From the NCBI RefSeq assembly GCF_015831345.1, contig NZ_JADWYS010000001.1, forward strand, positions 940,118 to 1,004,117: a DNA stretch of 64,000 nucleotides. The letters are read 5' to 3'. Positions within the stretch are counted from its first letter, which is position 1; every line of letters begins with the position of its first letter. Of this stretch, positions 18,774 through 27,445 are shown piece by piece. Both the position numbers and the translations under genes were made by a program. Below the pieces are notes generated by a model. The model did not search any database and was not told the origin of the DNA. It saw only the letters and a list, made by a program, of their open reading frames with translations. Source of the stretch: Caenimonas aquaedulcis. GTDB taxonomy: Bacteria > Pseudomonadota > Gammaproteobacteria > Burkholderiales > Burkholderiaceae_C.

Positions 18774-19757
18774 TCAACCGGCCCTGGTGCGCACCACAAT
18801 GCGACCGCGGACTTGTCCTTCCATGAGGCGCTTCGCCGCGGCAATGGCTTCGCCCAGCGGCACTTCCGTGGTGATCGCATCGAGCTTGGCCGCGTCGAGA
18901 TCCTGCGCGAGCCGGCTCCAGGCCTTCTCCCGCAGCGCGAGCGGCGCCATCACGCTGTCCACGCCGAGCAGCGCGACGCCGCGCAGGATGAAGGGCGCGA
19001 CGCTTCCGGGGAGGTCCATGCCTTGTGCGAGACCGCAAGCGGCGACGGCCCCGCCGTACCGCGTCTGGGCCAGCGCGTTCACGAGCGTGTGGCTGCCCAC
19101 GGCATCGATCACAGCGCTCCAGCGTTCCTTTTGCAGCGGCTTGCCGGCCGCCGCGAGCTCGGCCCGGTCGATCACCGAGTCGGCGCCCAATGATTTCAGG
19201 TACGCCTCTTCCGACGCCTTGCCCGTGGCCGCGACGACGCGGTGCCCGAGCCTGGAGAGCAGGGCGATGGCGGTCGAGCCCACACCGCCCGTGGCGCCGG
19301 TGACGAGCACTTCGCCCTCCCCCGGCTTCAGGCCGTGGCGCTCCAGCGCGAGCACGCACAGCATCGCCGTGTAGCCCGCGGTGCCGATGGCCATGGCCTG
19401 CCTGGCACTGAAGCGTTCGGGCCGCCGGATCAGCCACTGCCCCTTGAGGCGAGCGCGTTCGGCGAGGCAGCCCTTGTGTGTTTCCCCGACGCCGAACCCG
19501 TTCAGCACCACCTGGTCACCCGCCTTCCACTGGCTCGAAGTGCTCTCGACGACGGTGCCCGAGCCGTCGATGCCCGCGATCATCGGCCAGGCACGCACCA
19601 CCGGCGAGCGGTTGGTGATGGCGAGGCCGTCCTTGAAGTTCAGGGTGGAGTAGTCGATCGCGACCGTGACGTCGCCTTCGGGGAGGAACGTGTCGTCGAC
19701 TTCCCGCACCGACGCGGCGAATTCGGGATTCTTTTCGAGGACCAGGGCTTTGAACAT
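18774..19757 (-). CDS. AcuI/YhdH-like quinone oxidoreductase family reductase
   Basis: A 327-residue zinc-independent MDR protein. MFKALVLEKN at the start, YSTLNFKDGLAIT and the NADPH motif VTGATGGVGSTAIALL place it with AcuI/YhdH, which in Rhodobacter and E. coli reduces acryloyl-CoA to propionyl-CoA with NADPH. The exact substrate here is inferred from the subgroup. A GGAGAAA Shine-Dalgarno precedes the ATG at 19757. It follows the DUF1330 gene closely (43 bp), possibly in one transcript. Confidence 0.85.
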   Translation of the reverse strand: MFKALVLEKNPEFAASVREVDDTFLPEGDVTVAIDYSTLNFKDGLAITNRSPVVRAWPMIAGIDGSGTVVESTSSQWKAGDQVVLNGFGVGETHKGCLAERARLKGQWLIRRPERFSARQAMAIGTAGYTAMLCVLALERHGLKPGEGEVLVTGATGGVGSTAIALLSRLGHRVVAATGKASEEAYLKSLGADSVIDRAELAAAGKPLQKERWSAVIDAVGSHTLVNALAQTRYGGAVAACGLAQGMDLPGSVAPFILRGVALLGVDSVMAPLALREKAWSRLAQDLDAAKLDAITTEVPLGEAIAAAKRLMEGQVRGRIVVRTRAG

Positions 19758-19800
19758 GCGTTTCTCCGGCTGCGGACAGCCGTCCAGCATACCCAAATCG

Positions 19801-20106
19801 TCAGGCGGGCTGCGGCCCTTCGTAGCCCTCGATGATGATGAGGTCGGCCGTGGCCACGTCCGCGCGCAGTTTGATCGCCGCCTGGTAGTCCTCGGACCGG
19901 TAGCAGTCCAGCGCCGCCTGGTAGCTCGGGAACTCGATCACCGCGTTGCGTTGGCGCGCGCCGCCTTCCACGTTTTCGAAAGGCGCGCCGCGCACCAGGA
20001 AGCGTGCGCCGTAGGCGGCCAGCGGCTTGTTGTTGGCGGCGATGTATTTCTTGTACTGCTCGGCATCGGTGATGTCGACGCGAACGATCCAGTAGCCTTT
20101 GGCCAT
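19801..20106 (-). CDS. DUF1330 domain protein
   Basis: A 101-residue protein beginning MAKGYWIVRVDITDAEQYKKY, the standard DUF1330 start, with the conserved FLVRGAPFENVEG and VIEFPSYQAALDCYRSEDYQ segments. The fold is a ferredoxin-like alpha/beta dimer of the antibiotic-biosynthesis-monooxygenase type. No specific reaction is established for the family. AGGAGAT precedes the ATG. Likely co-transcribed with the downstream reductase. Confidence 0.87.
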   Translation of the reverse strand: MAKGYWIVRVDITDAEQYKKYIAANNKPLAAYGARFLVRGAPFENVEGGARQRNAVIEFPSYQAALDCYRSEDYQAAIKLRADVATADLIIIEGYEGPQPA

Positions 20107-20251
20107 GCGGTATCTCCTGTGCAGCGGAAGAGCTGGATTTTAGGCGCGCCGCCTCGGCAGGATTTCACGCATTGGCGAAGGTTGCTCAGGCAAAGGTCAG
20201 CAGCGCGCGCGTAAAAAGATGCAAACTCAGGCAAAGAGACACACGTTGGCC

Positions 20252-20599
20252 ATGAAGTTTTCCAGAAACGATTTCAAGAACAGCATTTCGGGGCTGATCC
20301 TGCGCCGCCCGGCGCCGCCCTCGGATTCCGTGCTGGAAGACGGCATCGAGGACATCCGCGAAGCGATGCTGCAGATGCTCGGCGAGCGCGGCATCAAGGA
20401 GTTCGCGGCGACCACGCGCCGCATCCGTTACGCCACGGAAATCCAGGACCTCTGGTACCTGCGCGGCGACCTCATGGCGGCGCTGGCCGGGCTCGACGGC
20501 GAAGTGACTGCGCGCGAGAAGATCGCGCGCATCAACACGCGATTCCAGGGCCTGCTGCCCGGGGACCTCAACTCGCGGCCGAGCCCGCTCGGCCGCTGA
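20252..20599 (+). CDS. Hypothetical protein
   Basis: A 115-residue, mostly helical soluble protein from MKFSRNDFKNSISG; an in-frame ATG at 20219 would add 11 residues. Visible stretches are VLEDGIEDIREAMLQML, TRRIRYATEIQDLWYLRGDLM and the end LNSRPSPLGR. I have an impression of similar short proteins in Comamonadaceae but cannot name a family. No catalytic motif is seen. The gene ends 3 bp before the convergent clpB stop. Confidence 0.65.
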   Translation: MKFSRNDFKNSISGLILRRPAPPSDSVLEDGIEDIREAMLQMLGERGIKEFAATTRRIRYATEIQDLWYLRGDLMAALAGLDGEVTAREKIARINTRFQGLLPGDLNSRPSPLGR

Positions 20600-20602
20600 A
20601 GT

Positions 20603-23236
20603 TCAGGCCTCCTGCGTTTCCGGCGCGGCCACCGCGCCCCCGAAGTGGAACACGCCGGGGTCGCGCACCGGGTCGACCTCCACCGGAATCACGCTCTTGG
20701 GCGGGAACCGCCCTTCGAGGATCAGCCGGGAGAGCGGATTCTCGATGCGCTGCTGGATCGCCCGCTTGAGCGGACGCGCGCCGAACACCGGATCGAAGCC
20801 CACCTTCGCGAGTTCTTCCAGCGCCGCCGGCGACACCTGCAGCGTGAGGTCCATCTTGGCCATGCGCTGCTCGAGAATGCGCAGCTGGATCGCCGCGATC
20901 TTCGCGATGTCCGCCGCATGCAGCCCGTGGAACACGACCGTCTCGTCGATGCGGTTGAGGAACTCCGGGCGGAAGTGGTTCTTCAGCTCGTCCCACACCG
21001 CCTCCTTGACCTCGTCGTAGGGCTTGTTGACCATCGCCTGGATCTTGTGCGAGCCGATGTTGCTCGTCATCACGATCACGGTGTTCTTGAAGTCCACGGT
21101 GCGGCCCTGGCCGTCGGTGAGGCGGCCATCGTCGAGCACCTGCAGCAGCACGTTGAACACGTCGGGGTGCGCCTTCTCGATCTCGTCGAGCAGGATCACG
21201 CTGTAGGGCTTGCGCCGCACCGCCTCCGTGAGGTGACCGCCCTCTTCATAGCCGACATAGCCGGGCGGCGCGCCGATCAGGCGGGCCACGGAATGCTTCT
21301 CCATGAACTCGCTCATGTCGATGCGCACGAGGTGCTCCTCGCTGTCGAAGAGGAAGGTCGCGAGGGCCTTGCACAGCTCGGTCTTGCCCACGCCCGTGGG
21401 GCCCAGGAACAGGAACGAGCCGGTGGGCCGGTTCGGGTCGGACAGGCCCGAGCGCGAGCGGCGGATCGCGTTGGACACGGCGGCGATCGCCTCGTCCTGG
21501 CCGATCACGCGCTGGTGCAGGCGGTCTTCCATCAGCAACAGTTTTTCGCGCTCGCCCTGCATCAGCTTGGACACCGGGATGCCGGTGGACCGGGCCACGA
21601 CTTCCGCGATTTCCTCGGCGCCGACCATGGTGCGCAGCAGCTGCGGGCGGCCGCCGTCCTTGGCGCTCTTCGCCTTGCCCGATTCCTTGGCCTGCGCTTC
21701 CGCGAGCTGCTTCTCGAGGCCGGGCAGCCGGCCGTACTGCAGCTCGGCGACCTTGTTGAAGTCGCCCTTGCGGGTGAACTCCTCGATCTCGCGGCGCAGC
21801 TTGTCGATCTCTTCCTTGACTTGCGCGGAGCCGTGCGCCTGCGCCTTCTCGGTCTTCCAGATTTCCTCGAGGTCCGCGATGTCCTTCTGCAGCTTCGTGA
21901 TCTCTTCCTGGATCAGGCCCAGGCGCTTCTGGGAGGCTTCGTCCTTCTCGCGCTTGACGGCCTCGCGCTCGATCTGCAGCTGGATCAGGCGGCGGTCGAG
22001 GCGGTCGATCGCCTCGGGCTTGGAGTCGAGCTCGATCTTCACCTTGGCCGCGGCTTCGTCGATCAGGTCGATCGCCTTGTCCGGCAGGAAGCGGTCGGTG
22101 ATGTAGCGATGCGAGAGCTCCGCCGCGGCGACGATGGCGGGGTCGGTGATCTCGACGCCGTGGTGGACTTCGTACTTTTCCTGCAGGCCGCGCAGGATGG
22201 CGATGGTGGCCTCCACCGTCGGCTCGCCGACGAGGATCTTCTGGAAGCGCCGCTCGAGCGCGGCGTCCTTCTCGATGTACTTGCGGTATTCGTCCAGCGT
22301 GGTCGCGCCGACGCAATGAAGCTCGCCGCGTGCGAGCGCCGGCTTGAGCATGTTGCCCGCGTCCATCGCGCCCTCGGCCTTGCCCGCGCCCACCATGGTG
22401 TGCAGCTCGTCGATGAAGACGATGGTCTGGCCCTCGTCCTTCGCGAGTTCGTTGAGCACGTTCTTCAGGCGCTCCTCGAATTCGCCGCGGTACTTCGCGC
22501 CGGCGAGAAGTGCCGCCATGTCCAGCGACAGCACGCGCTTGTTCTTCAGCGTCTCGGGGACCTCGCCCGCGATGATGCGCTGCGCGAGGCCCTCGACGAT
22601 GGCCGTCTTGCCCACGCCGGGCTCGCCGATGAGCACAGGGTTGTTCTTCGTGCGGCGCTGCAGCACCTGGATCGCGCGGCGGATTTCCTCGTCGCGGCCG
22701 ATCACGGGGTCGAGCTTGCCCTGCCGCGCCCGCTCCGTCAGGTCCATGCAGTATTTCTTGAGCGCTTCCCGCTGGCCTTCGGCCTCCGCGCTGTTGACCT
22801 TTTCGCCGCCGCGCACGGTATCCACGGCCGCCTCGAAGGTCTTGCGCGTGAGCCCGTTCTCCCGGGCGATCCGGCCGATGTCCTGCTTGCTGTCGGCGAG
22901 CGCGAGCAGGTAGAGCTCGCTCGCGATGTACTGGTCGCCGCGCTTGAGCGCCTCCTTCTCGGTGGCCTGCAGCAGCGCGGACAGGTCGCGCCCGACCTGG
23001 ACCTGTTCGTGGCCTTCGACCTTGGCGCGCTTGTGCATCGCCGCCTCGGCGCCGGCGAGCAGGCCGGGCACGTTCACGCCCGCGCGCTGCAGGAGGGCCG
23101 TGGGCCCGTCGTCCTGGCGCAGCATCGCGACGAGCAGGTGCTCGGGCTCGATATAGGGATGGTCGTTGGCGAGCGCGAGGCTCTGCGCTTCGCCGAGGGC
23201 CTGCTGGAATTGGGTGGTGAGCTTGTCTAGCCGCAT
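20603..23236 (-). CDS. clpB: ATP-dependent disaggregase ClpB
   Basis: An 877-residue Hsp100 chaperone that, with DnaK, pulls aggregated proteins apart. Seen in order: the N-domain (1-145) with repeats around [14 protein letters not shown], the first AAA ring with Walker [16 protein letters not shown], a long coiled-coil middle domain (about 405-530, rich in Lys/Glu), and the second AAA ring with [15 protein letters not shown]. The start [14 protein letters not shown] is universal for ClpB and lies after CCGGAG. The longer upstream frame would include the promoter and is rejected. A heat-shock-type promoter precedes it. Confidence 0.97.
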   Translation of the reverse strand: MRLDKLTTQFQQALGEAQSLALANDHPYIEPEHLLVAMLRQDDGPTALLQRAGVNVPGLLAGAEAAMHKRAKVEGHEQVQVGRDLSALLQATEKEALKRGDQYIASELYLLALADSKQDIGRIARENGLTRKTFEAAVDTVRGGEKVNSAEAEGQREALKKYCMDLTERARQGKLDPVIGRDEEIRRAIQVLQRRTKNNPVLIGEPGVGKTAIVEGLAQRIIAGEVPETLKNKRVLSLDMAALLAGAKYRGEFEERLKNVLNELAKDEGQTIVFIDELHTMVGAGKAEGAMDAGNMLKPALARGELHCVGATTLDEYRKYIEKDAALERRFQKILVGEPTVEATIAILRGLQEKYEVHHGVEITDPAIVAAAELSHRYITDRFLPDKAIDLIDEAAAKVKIELDSKPEAIDRLDRRLIQLQIEREAVKREKDEASQKRLGLIQEEITKLQKDIADLEEIWKTEKAQAHGSAQVKEEIDKLRREIEEFTRKGDFNKVAELQYGRLPGLEKQLAEAQAKESGKAKSAKDGGRPQLLRTMVGAEEIAEVVARSTGIPVSKLMQGEREKLLLMEDRLHQRVIGQDEAIAAVSNAIRRSRSGLSDPNRPTGSFLFLGPTGVGKTELCKALATFLFDSEEHLVRIDMSEFMEKHSVARLIGAPPGYVGYEEGGHLTEAVRRKPYSVILLDEIEKAHPDVFNVLLQVLDDGRLTDGQGRTVDFKNTVIVMTSNIGSHKIQAMVNKPYDEVKEAVWDELKNHFRPEFLNRIDETVVFHGLHAADIAKIAAIQLRILEQRMAKMDLTLQVSPAALEELAKVGFDPVFGARPLKRAIQQRIENPLSRLILEGRFPPKSVIPVEVDPVRDPGVFHFGGAVAAPETQEA

Positions 23237-23261
23237 GGGTGGGTAACTCCGGTTTCCGCAC

Positions 23262-23290
23262 AGGTTAGGCATTTCCCGGGCGATTTCAAG
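23262..23290 (-). promoter_or_regulatory. Candidate sigma-32 promoter of clpB
   Basis: Reading leftward, a perfect CTTGAAA -35 (23290-23284) is followed after 14 bp by CCTAACCT (23269-23262), a partial match to the CCCCATNT -10 of heat-shock promoters. It is 26 bp from the clpB ATG. The -35 is convincing; the -10 is weaker. Heat-shock control of clpB is established in other proteobacteria. Confidence 0.6.
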
Positions 23291-23340
23291 GTCACTCTGC
23301 TTCCGGGCGTGCCGCCGGCGGCTGACTAAAATCAATCCCA

Positions 23341-23925
23341 ATGAAAATTCACCAGCTCTCGGTCAACTACGTCGCCGAGCAGGACCGTATCCTCGTGCGG
23401 ATCAACACGTCCAGCGCGGAGGAGATCCGCATGTGGCTGACGCGCCGGTTGATGCTCGGCCTCTGGCCGCTGCTGTCCAAGCTGCTGACCAAGCACCTGC
23501 TCAAGCTGGAAGCCGCGGGCACCGTGCTCGACACCGCGGACGACGGGCTCAAGAAGATGCTCACCGACTTCCGCAAGGAAGAGTTCCTGCGGCACGCCGA
23601 TTTCGACACGCCCTACCAGGAGGAACGGGTGACCCTTCCGCTGGGCGAGGAGCCCCTGCTCGTCACGGACGTCGACGCTTCGCCGCAGCCGAGCGGGCGC
23701 CTGCGGCTCACGTTCAACGAGAAGCCGCCCAACGCGGACAAGCCCCGCAACTTCCAGATGGAGCTGGAACCCAAGCTCATGCAGGGCCTCATGCACCTGC
23801 TGGAGCAGGCCCTGGGGCGCTCGCAGTGGCGCGAGCCTTTCGGCACGCCCGTGGCCCTGGAAGAAGGCGCCGCGGAGGACGAGGACGCGACCTCGACCGG
23901 CCGCAAGCCCCGCTACCTGAACTAG
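23341..23925 (+). CDS. Conserved hypothetical protein
   Basis: A 194-residue soluble protein beginning [25 protein letters not shown]. It contains a helical hydrophobic patch with [19 protein letters not shown], a central strand-rich part ([12 protein letters not shown]) and an acidic tail. I recognise it only as a protein often seen near clpB in related genomes and assign no function. It is divergent from clpB across 104 bp that hold the clpB promoter. Its stop overlaps the convergent monooxygenase stop by 4 bp. Confidence 0.7.
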   Translation: MKIHQLSVNYVAEQDRILVRINTSSAEEIRMWLTRRLMLGLWPLLSKLLTKHLLKLEAAGTVLDTADDGLKKMLTDFRKEEFLRHADFDTPYQEERVTLPLGEEPLLVTDVDASPQPSGRLRLTFNEKPPNADKPRNFQMELEPKLMQGLMHLLEQALGRSQWREPFGTPVALEEGAAEDEDATSTGRKPRYLN

Positions 23926-25148
23926 GCCTTCGCCTTCAGCGCGAACCCGGCGATGTGCTTGTACTCGTCGGACATGCGCCGCAGCTCTTCCTGGCTGATG
24001 AGGTCGTCGATGTGGCGGAACGGCTGGCCGCCCGAGAGCTCGTCCACGCGCGTATTGATGAAATCCGGCGGCACGGTGCGGTTCGTCTCCACGATCCGCG
24101 AGGTCACCGGCAGCCGCAACTTCTCATAGGCCAGCAGCGCGGCCGGCACGTCGGCCGCGGACCCGAGCTGTTCCGCCAGGGTGCGCGCGTCGATGATCGC
24201 CTGCGCCGAGCCATTGGAGCCGCGCGGGTACATCGGGTGCGCCGCGTCGCCCAGCAGCGTCACGCGGCCGAAGGTCCAGCGGGACACGGGGTCCTTGTCG
24301 ACCATCGGGTACTCGAAGATGGAAGCGGCGCCGCGGATCAGGGCCGGCACGTCGAGCCAGTCGAAGCGCCAGTCCTGGAAGATCCCCAGGAAATCGTCCA
24401 GGTTGCCCGGCTTGTTCCAGTCGTTCTTCGGCGCGCCCTCGCGGCGGATTTCCGCGACCCAGTTGACGAGCTGGCCGCCCTGGCCGTCGACGTTGTCGGC
24501 GATCGGGTAGATCACCATCTTGCCCGTCTCGATGGAGCCGATGCGCAGGTAGCTCTTGCCGCTGAGGATGGGCTTGTGCACAGTCACGCCGCGCCACGTG
24601 TTGATCCCCGCGAACGCGAGGCCTTCCCCGGGATAGAACTGGCGGCGCACGGCCGAATTGACGCCGTCGCAGGCGACGACCACCTCGGCGGAGACAGGGG
24701 CGAGCGCGCGGCCCGATGCGTCCTGGAACCTGGCGGTCGCGCCGCGTTCGTCCTGGTCGACGCCGACACAGCGGTGATCGAGGTGCACGCGATCGGCGCC
24801 GAGGCGCTCGAGCACCGCGTCGTACAGCACGCGGTGAAGCTTGCCGCGATGCAGCCCGATCTCGGGCGTGTCGTAGCCCGCATGGCGTCCGCGCGCCTCG
24901 CGGAAGATGAACTGGCCGAAGCGGTTGAAGAACACGCTTTCCAGGTTTTCGATACCCGCCGCTTCGAGCTGCGGCTGCAGCCCGAGCGCCGCGAGCTCCC
25001 GCATCGCATGCGGCAGCAGGGTGATCCCCACGCCGATCTCGCGGACTTCGGCCACGGCTTCGTACACCTCGCAAGCCTGGCCCTGGCGATGCAGCGACAG
25101 GGCCAGGGCGAGCCCGCCGATGCCTCCGCCGATGATCGCTACCTTCAT
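23922..25148 (-). CDS. FAD-dependent aromatic monooxygenase (flavin hydroxylase family)
   Basis: A 408-residue group A flavoprotein. The N-terminal FAD motif is VAIIGGGIGGLALALSLHRQ (residues 3-22), the DG motif appears as VVACDGVNSAVRR, and GDAAHPMYPRGSNG is the second FAD site. Such enzymes hydroxylate aromatic acids using NAD(P)H and O2; the substrate is not readable. The start overlaps the preceding Bug receptor stop (ATGA), so the two are coupled. This suggests import and hydroxylation of the same carboxylate compound, an inference from context. Confidence 0.85.
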   Translation of the reverse strand: MKVAIIGGGIGGLALALSLHRQGQACEVYEAVAEVREIGVGITLLPHAMRELAALGLQPQLEAAGIENLESVFFNRFGQFIFREARGRHAGYDTPEIGLHRGKLHRVLYDAVLERLGADRVHLDHRCVGVDQDERGATARFQDASGRALAPVSAEVVVACDGVNSAVRRQFYPGEGLAFAGINTWRGVTVHKPILSGKSYLRIGSIETGKMVIYPIADNVDGQGGQLVNWVAEIRREGAPKNDWNKPGNLDDFLGIFQDWRFDWLDVPALIRGAASIFEYPMVDKDPVSRWTFGRVTLLGDAAHPMYPRGSNGSAQAIIDARTLAEQLGSAADVPAALLAYEKLRLPVTSRIVETNRTVPPDFINTRVDELSGGQPFRHIDDLISQEELRRMSDEYKHIAGFALKAKA

Positions 25149-26125
25149 TGCGCGGTGATCCCCTGCGCCTTGATGAGGCGCTCCCACCGCTGCGCGTCCT
25201 GCGCGACCAGCCTGCGGAATTCCTCCGGCGTGCTGGACGCGGGATCCATCCCCTGCGTCTCGAAGGCCGTGCGGATCTCGGGCGTCGCCAGGATCTCCTT
25301 GATGTCGCGGTTGAGCTGCGCCACGAGGTCCGCCGACGTGCCGGGCGGCGCGAAGATGCCGTACCACATGTCCACGTCGACATTGCCGGCCCTGGCCTCG
25401 GCGAGCGTGGGCACCTGCGGCAGCAACGGGTGGCGCTTCGCGCTGCCGATGCCCAATGCCACGAGCTTGCCGGCCTTGATCTGCGGCAGCGCGACGTGGA
25501 TCGGCAGGAACATCACGTCGATCTGGCCGCCCAGCAGGTCGGTGACGGCTTGCGCGGTGCCCCGGTAGGGGATGTGCGTGAGGAAGACGCCCGCCGTCGA
25601 CTTGAACAGCTCCATCGAGAGGTGGTGGGGCGTTCCCACGCCGGGACTCGCATAGTTGATGGCGCCGGGCTTTCGCTTCGCCGCGGAGACCAGGTCGCCG
25701 GCGGTCCTGAAGCCCGATTTGGAGCTCGCGACCAGGAGGAGCTGTCCCCAGCTGGTGAGCGAGACGGGCACCAGGTCCTTCACCGGGTCGAACGGCAGTT
25801 GGGGATAGAGGCTGCGGTTCATCACGAGCGTGTTGACGCTGACCAGCAGGGTCGTGCCGTTGGGCGCGGCGTGCACCACGGCTTCCGTTCCGATGTTGCC
25901 CGAGGCGCCGGCGCGGTTGTCCACCACCACGGGGCGCCCGAGGCGCTCCGCGAGTCTCGGGCCAACGGTGCGCGCGATCAGGTCGATGCCCGTGCCGGGC
26001 GTGAAGGGAACGATGAGACGCAGCGGCGCCTGGCTGGGGGCCGCGGCGGGCGATTGGGCGCTGGCGGCGAAGGCGGCCAGGGCGGAAAACGCGAGCACGG
26101 CCATGCGCGCGAGGAGAGCAGGCAT
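25145..26125 (-). CDS. Bug-family (TctC) tripartite tricarboxylate transporter receptor
   Basis: A 326-residue periplasmic binding protein with a signal peptide (about residues 1-24, ending ASAQ). The Bug-family marks are present: LRLIVPFTPGTGIDLIARTV, VVVDNRAGASGNIGTEAV, INYASPGVGTPHHLSMEL and the C-terminal WERLIKAQGI. Bug receptors are hugely expanded in Bordetella/Comamonadaceae and bind organic acids, amides or aromatic acids. No TctA/TctB membrane genes are adjacent, which is common. It is divergent from the MarR gene, which probably controls it. Confidence 0.9.
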   Translation of the reverse strand: MPALLARMAVLAFSALAAFAASAQSPAAAPSQAPLRLIVPFTPGTGIDLIARTVGPRLAERLGRPVVVDNRAGASGNIGTEAVVHAAPNGTTLLVSVNTLVMNRSLYPQLPFDPVKDLVPVSLTSWGQLLLVASSKSGFRTAGDLVSAAKRKPGAINYASPGVGTPHHLSMELFKSTAGVFLTHIPYRGTAQAVTDLLGGQIDVMFLPIHVALPQIKAGKLVALGIGSAKRHPLLPQVPTLAEARAGNVDVDMWYGIFAPPGTSADLVAQLNRDIKEILATPEIRTAFETQGMDPASSTPEEFRRLVAQDAQRWERLIKAQGITAQ

Positions 26126-26161
26126 GGATGTTTCCGTGAGAAGTTTGTATGCTAACCATTA

Positions 26162-26177
26162 TCCCGGCCGGCCGGGA
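26162..26177. promoter_or_regulatory. 16-bp palindrome in the bug/marR intergenic region
   Basis: A perfect palindrome TCCCGGCC/GGCCGGGA. On the leftward strand it lies almost exactly between a TTGTGC -35-like box (26185-26180) and a GATAAT -10-like box (26163-26158) of the Bug gene, a good position for repression. It is a candidate site for the MarR regulator. MarR sites are usually more AT-rich, so this is tentative. A second 12-bp palindrome, AATCCATGGATT, follows at 26184-26195. Confidence 0.4.
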
Positions 26178-26214
26178 AGGCACAATCCATGGATTCCCTA
26201 GACCGCGAACGACC

Positions 26215-26715
26215 GTGACCGCCCTCGCCGCCCCCCTGCCCGCCAGCCTCTCGCGCCTCTATGCGCGACCGGGCTTCCTCCTGCGCCGCGCGCACCAGAT
26301 CTCCGCCGCGGTGTTCGAAGACGAATGCCGGGAGCTCGGCCTGACGCCGGCGCAGTTCGGCGTGCTCACGATCCTGCGGTCGCACCCGGGCATGGGCCAG
26401 TCCAGCCTGGCGCGCGCGCTGGGTTTCGACAAGGTGACCGTGCTGCGTGTGCTGCGGGGGCTGGAAACGCGCGGTCTCGTGTCGCGGGCGCCCGCCCCCG
26501 ACAACAAGCGCAACGTGTCGGTCGCGCTCACGGCCGAAGGCGCCGCCGTGCTGACGCGGGCGCAGAAGCCCGCGGAACGCGCCTACAAGCGGCTGCTGGC
26601 GCCGCTGGACAAGGAGCAGCAGGCGCAGCTCGTGGCCTTGCTGCAACTCCTCACCGGCGAACTCGAGGACGACGCGCGCGCGGCTTTCGTCCCCCCGGGG
26701 CGCAAGAACGGCTGA
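26215..26715 (+). CDS. MarR family transcriptional regulator
   Basis: A 166-residue winged-helix regulator. The DNA-binding part reads GLTPAQFGVLTILRSHPGMG, then SSLARALGFDKVTVLRVLRGLE (recognition helix), then the wing RAPAPDNKRNVSVALT. The GTG at 26215 is preferred. The ATG at 26149 in the same frame would place 22 extra residues over the promoter region. MarR proteins usually respond to phenolic acids, which fits the divergent Bug receptor and flavin monooxygenase. It ends 1 bp before the convergent moaE stop. Confidence 0.85.
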   Translation: MTALAAPLPASLSRLYARPGFLLRRAHQISAAVFEDECRELGLTPAQFGVLTILRSHPGMGQSSLARALGFDKVTVLRVLRGLETRGLVSRAPAPDNKRNVSVALTAEGAAVLTRAQKPAERAYKRLLAPLDKEQQAQLVALLQLLTGELEDDARAAFVPPGRKNG

Positions 26716-27192
26716 TCAGGCGTTCTTGCCGCCGGCGATTCCCCAACGCGCCAGCGCCGCGTCATCGGCGACGCGCGCATCGACCCAGCGCGCGCCGGCC
26801 GGCGTCTGCTCCTTCTTCCAGAACGGCGCCTGCGTCTTGAGGTAGTCCATCAGGAACTCGCAGGCCTGGAAGCTCTGCCCGCGATGCGCGGAGGTGACGG
26901 CGACCAGCACGATCTGGTCGAGCGGCTGCAGCAGGCCGACCCGATGGATCACGCGCACGCCGTACACGTCGAACCGCGCGCAAGCCTCGTCGATCATGGC
27001 TTCGATCGACTTCTCCGTCATGCCGGGATAGTGTTCCAGCTCCATCGAGCTGACGGAGGCGCCGTCGTTGCGGTCTCGCACCGTACCGACGAAGGCGCAC
27101 ACGGCGCCGACGCGTTTGTCCGCGAGGCGCAGGGCAGCGATCTCGTCCGAAACGTCGAAGTCCTGCGGCTGGATCGAAACGCGCGATGCCAT
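26716..27192 (-). CDS. moaE: Molybdopterin synthase catalytic subunit MoaE
   Basis: A 158-residue large subunit of molybdopterin synthase. It uses the MoaD thiocarboxylate to convert precursor Z (cPMP) to molybdopterin. Family marks are GAVCAFVGTVRDRNDG, LELEHYPGMTE-like sequence, HRVGLL, TSAHRGQSFQACEFLMDYLK and the conserved FWKKE with its lysines. The ATG at 27192 starts 1 bp after the moaD stop; a GTG at 27201 would overlap moaD. Last gene of the long leftward run that includes moeA, mobB and thrC. Confidence 0.95.
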   Translation of the reverse strand: MASRVSIQPQDFDVSDEIAALRLADKRVGAVCAFVGTVRDRNDGASVSSMELEHYPGMTEKSIEAMIDEACARFDVYGVRVIHRVGLLQPLDQIVLVAVTSAHRGQSFQACEFLMDYLKTQAPFWKKEQTPAGARWVDARVADDAALARWGIAGGKNA

Positions 27193-27193
27193 G

Positions 27194-27445
27194 TCAGCCA
27201 CCCGTGACGGGAGGAAAGAACGCGACTTCGCCGCCGTCGCGCAGTGGCGCGGTCTCGTCGCTCATCACCTGGTCGATCGCGACCCGCACGGACTTGCCCC
27301 GCGCGAGTGCGGACGCATATGCACCACCGCGGGCAATCAGCTCGTCGCGCAGCGCGCCGAGCGATGCCGCCGAAGTTTCCACCGCTTCGGCGCCGGTGCC
27401 GATGGCCTCGCGCACCGCGGCAAAGTACTTCACCGTGAGCTTCAT
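27194..27445 (-). CDS. moaD: Molybdopterin synthase sulfur carrier subunit MoaD
   Basis: An 83-residue ubiquitin-fold protein ending in the required Gly-Gly (PPVTGG), the site of thiocarboxylate formation. The N-terminus MKLTVKYFAAVREAIG is typical. It pairs with MoaE encoded immediately downstream. The start overlaps the moeA stop (ATGA). Confidence 0.95.
   Translation of the reverse strand: MKLTVKYFAAVREAIGTGAEAVETSAASLGALRDELIARGGAYASALARGKSVRVAIDQVMSDETAPLRDGGEVAFFPPVTGG

Noticed and set aside
20645..23230. 861-codon open frame on the + strand opposite clpB
   Set aside because: It is antisense to a fully conserved clpB, has the Leu/His/Arg/Val-rich composition typical of GC-biased shadow frames and contains no recognisable domain.
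26149..26214. ATG at 26149 as the MarR start
   Set aside because: It would place 22 residues over the divergent promoter and palindromes, and the extra sequence does not look like MarR; the GTG at 26215 fits better.
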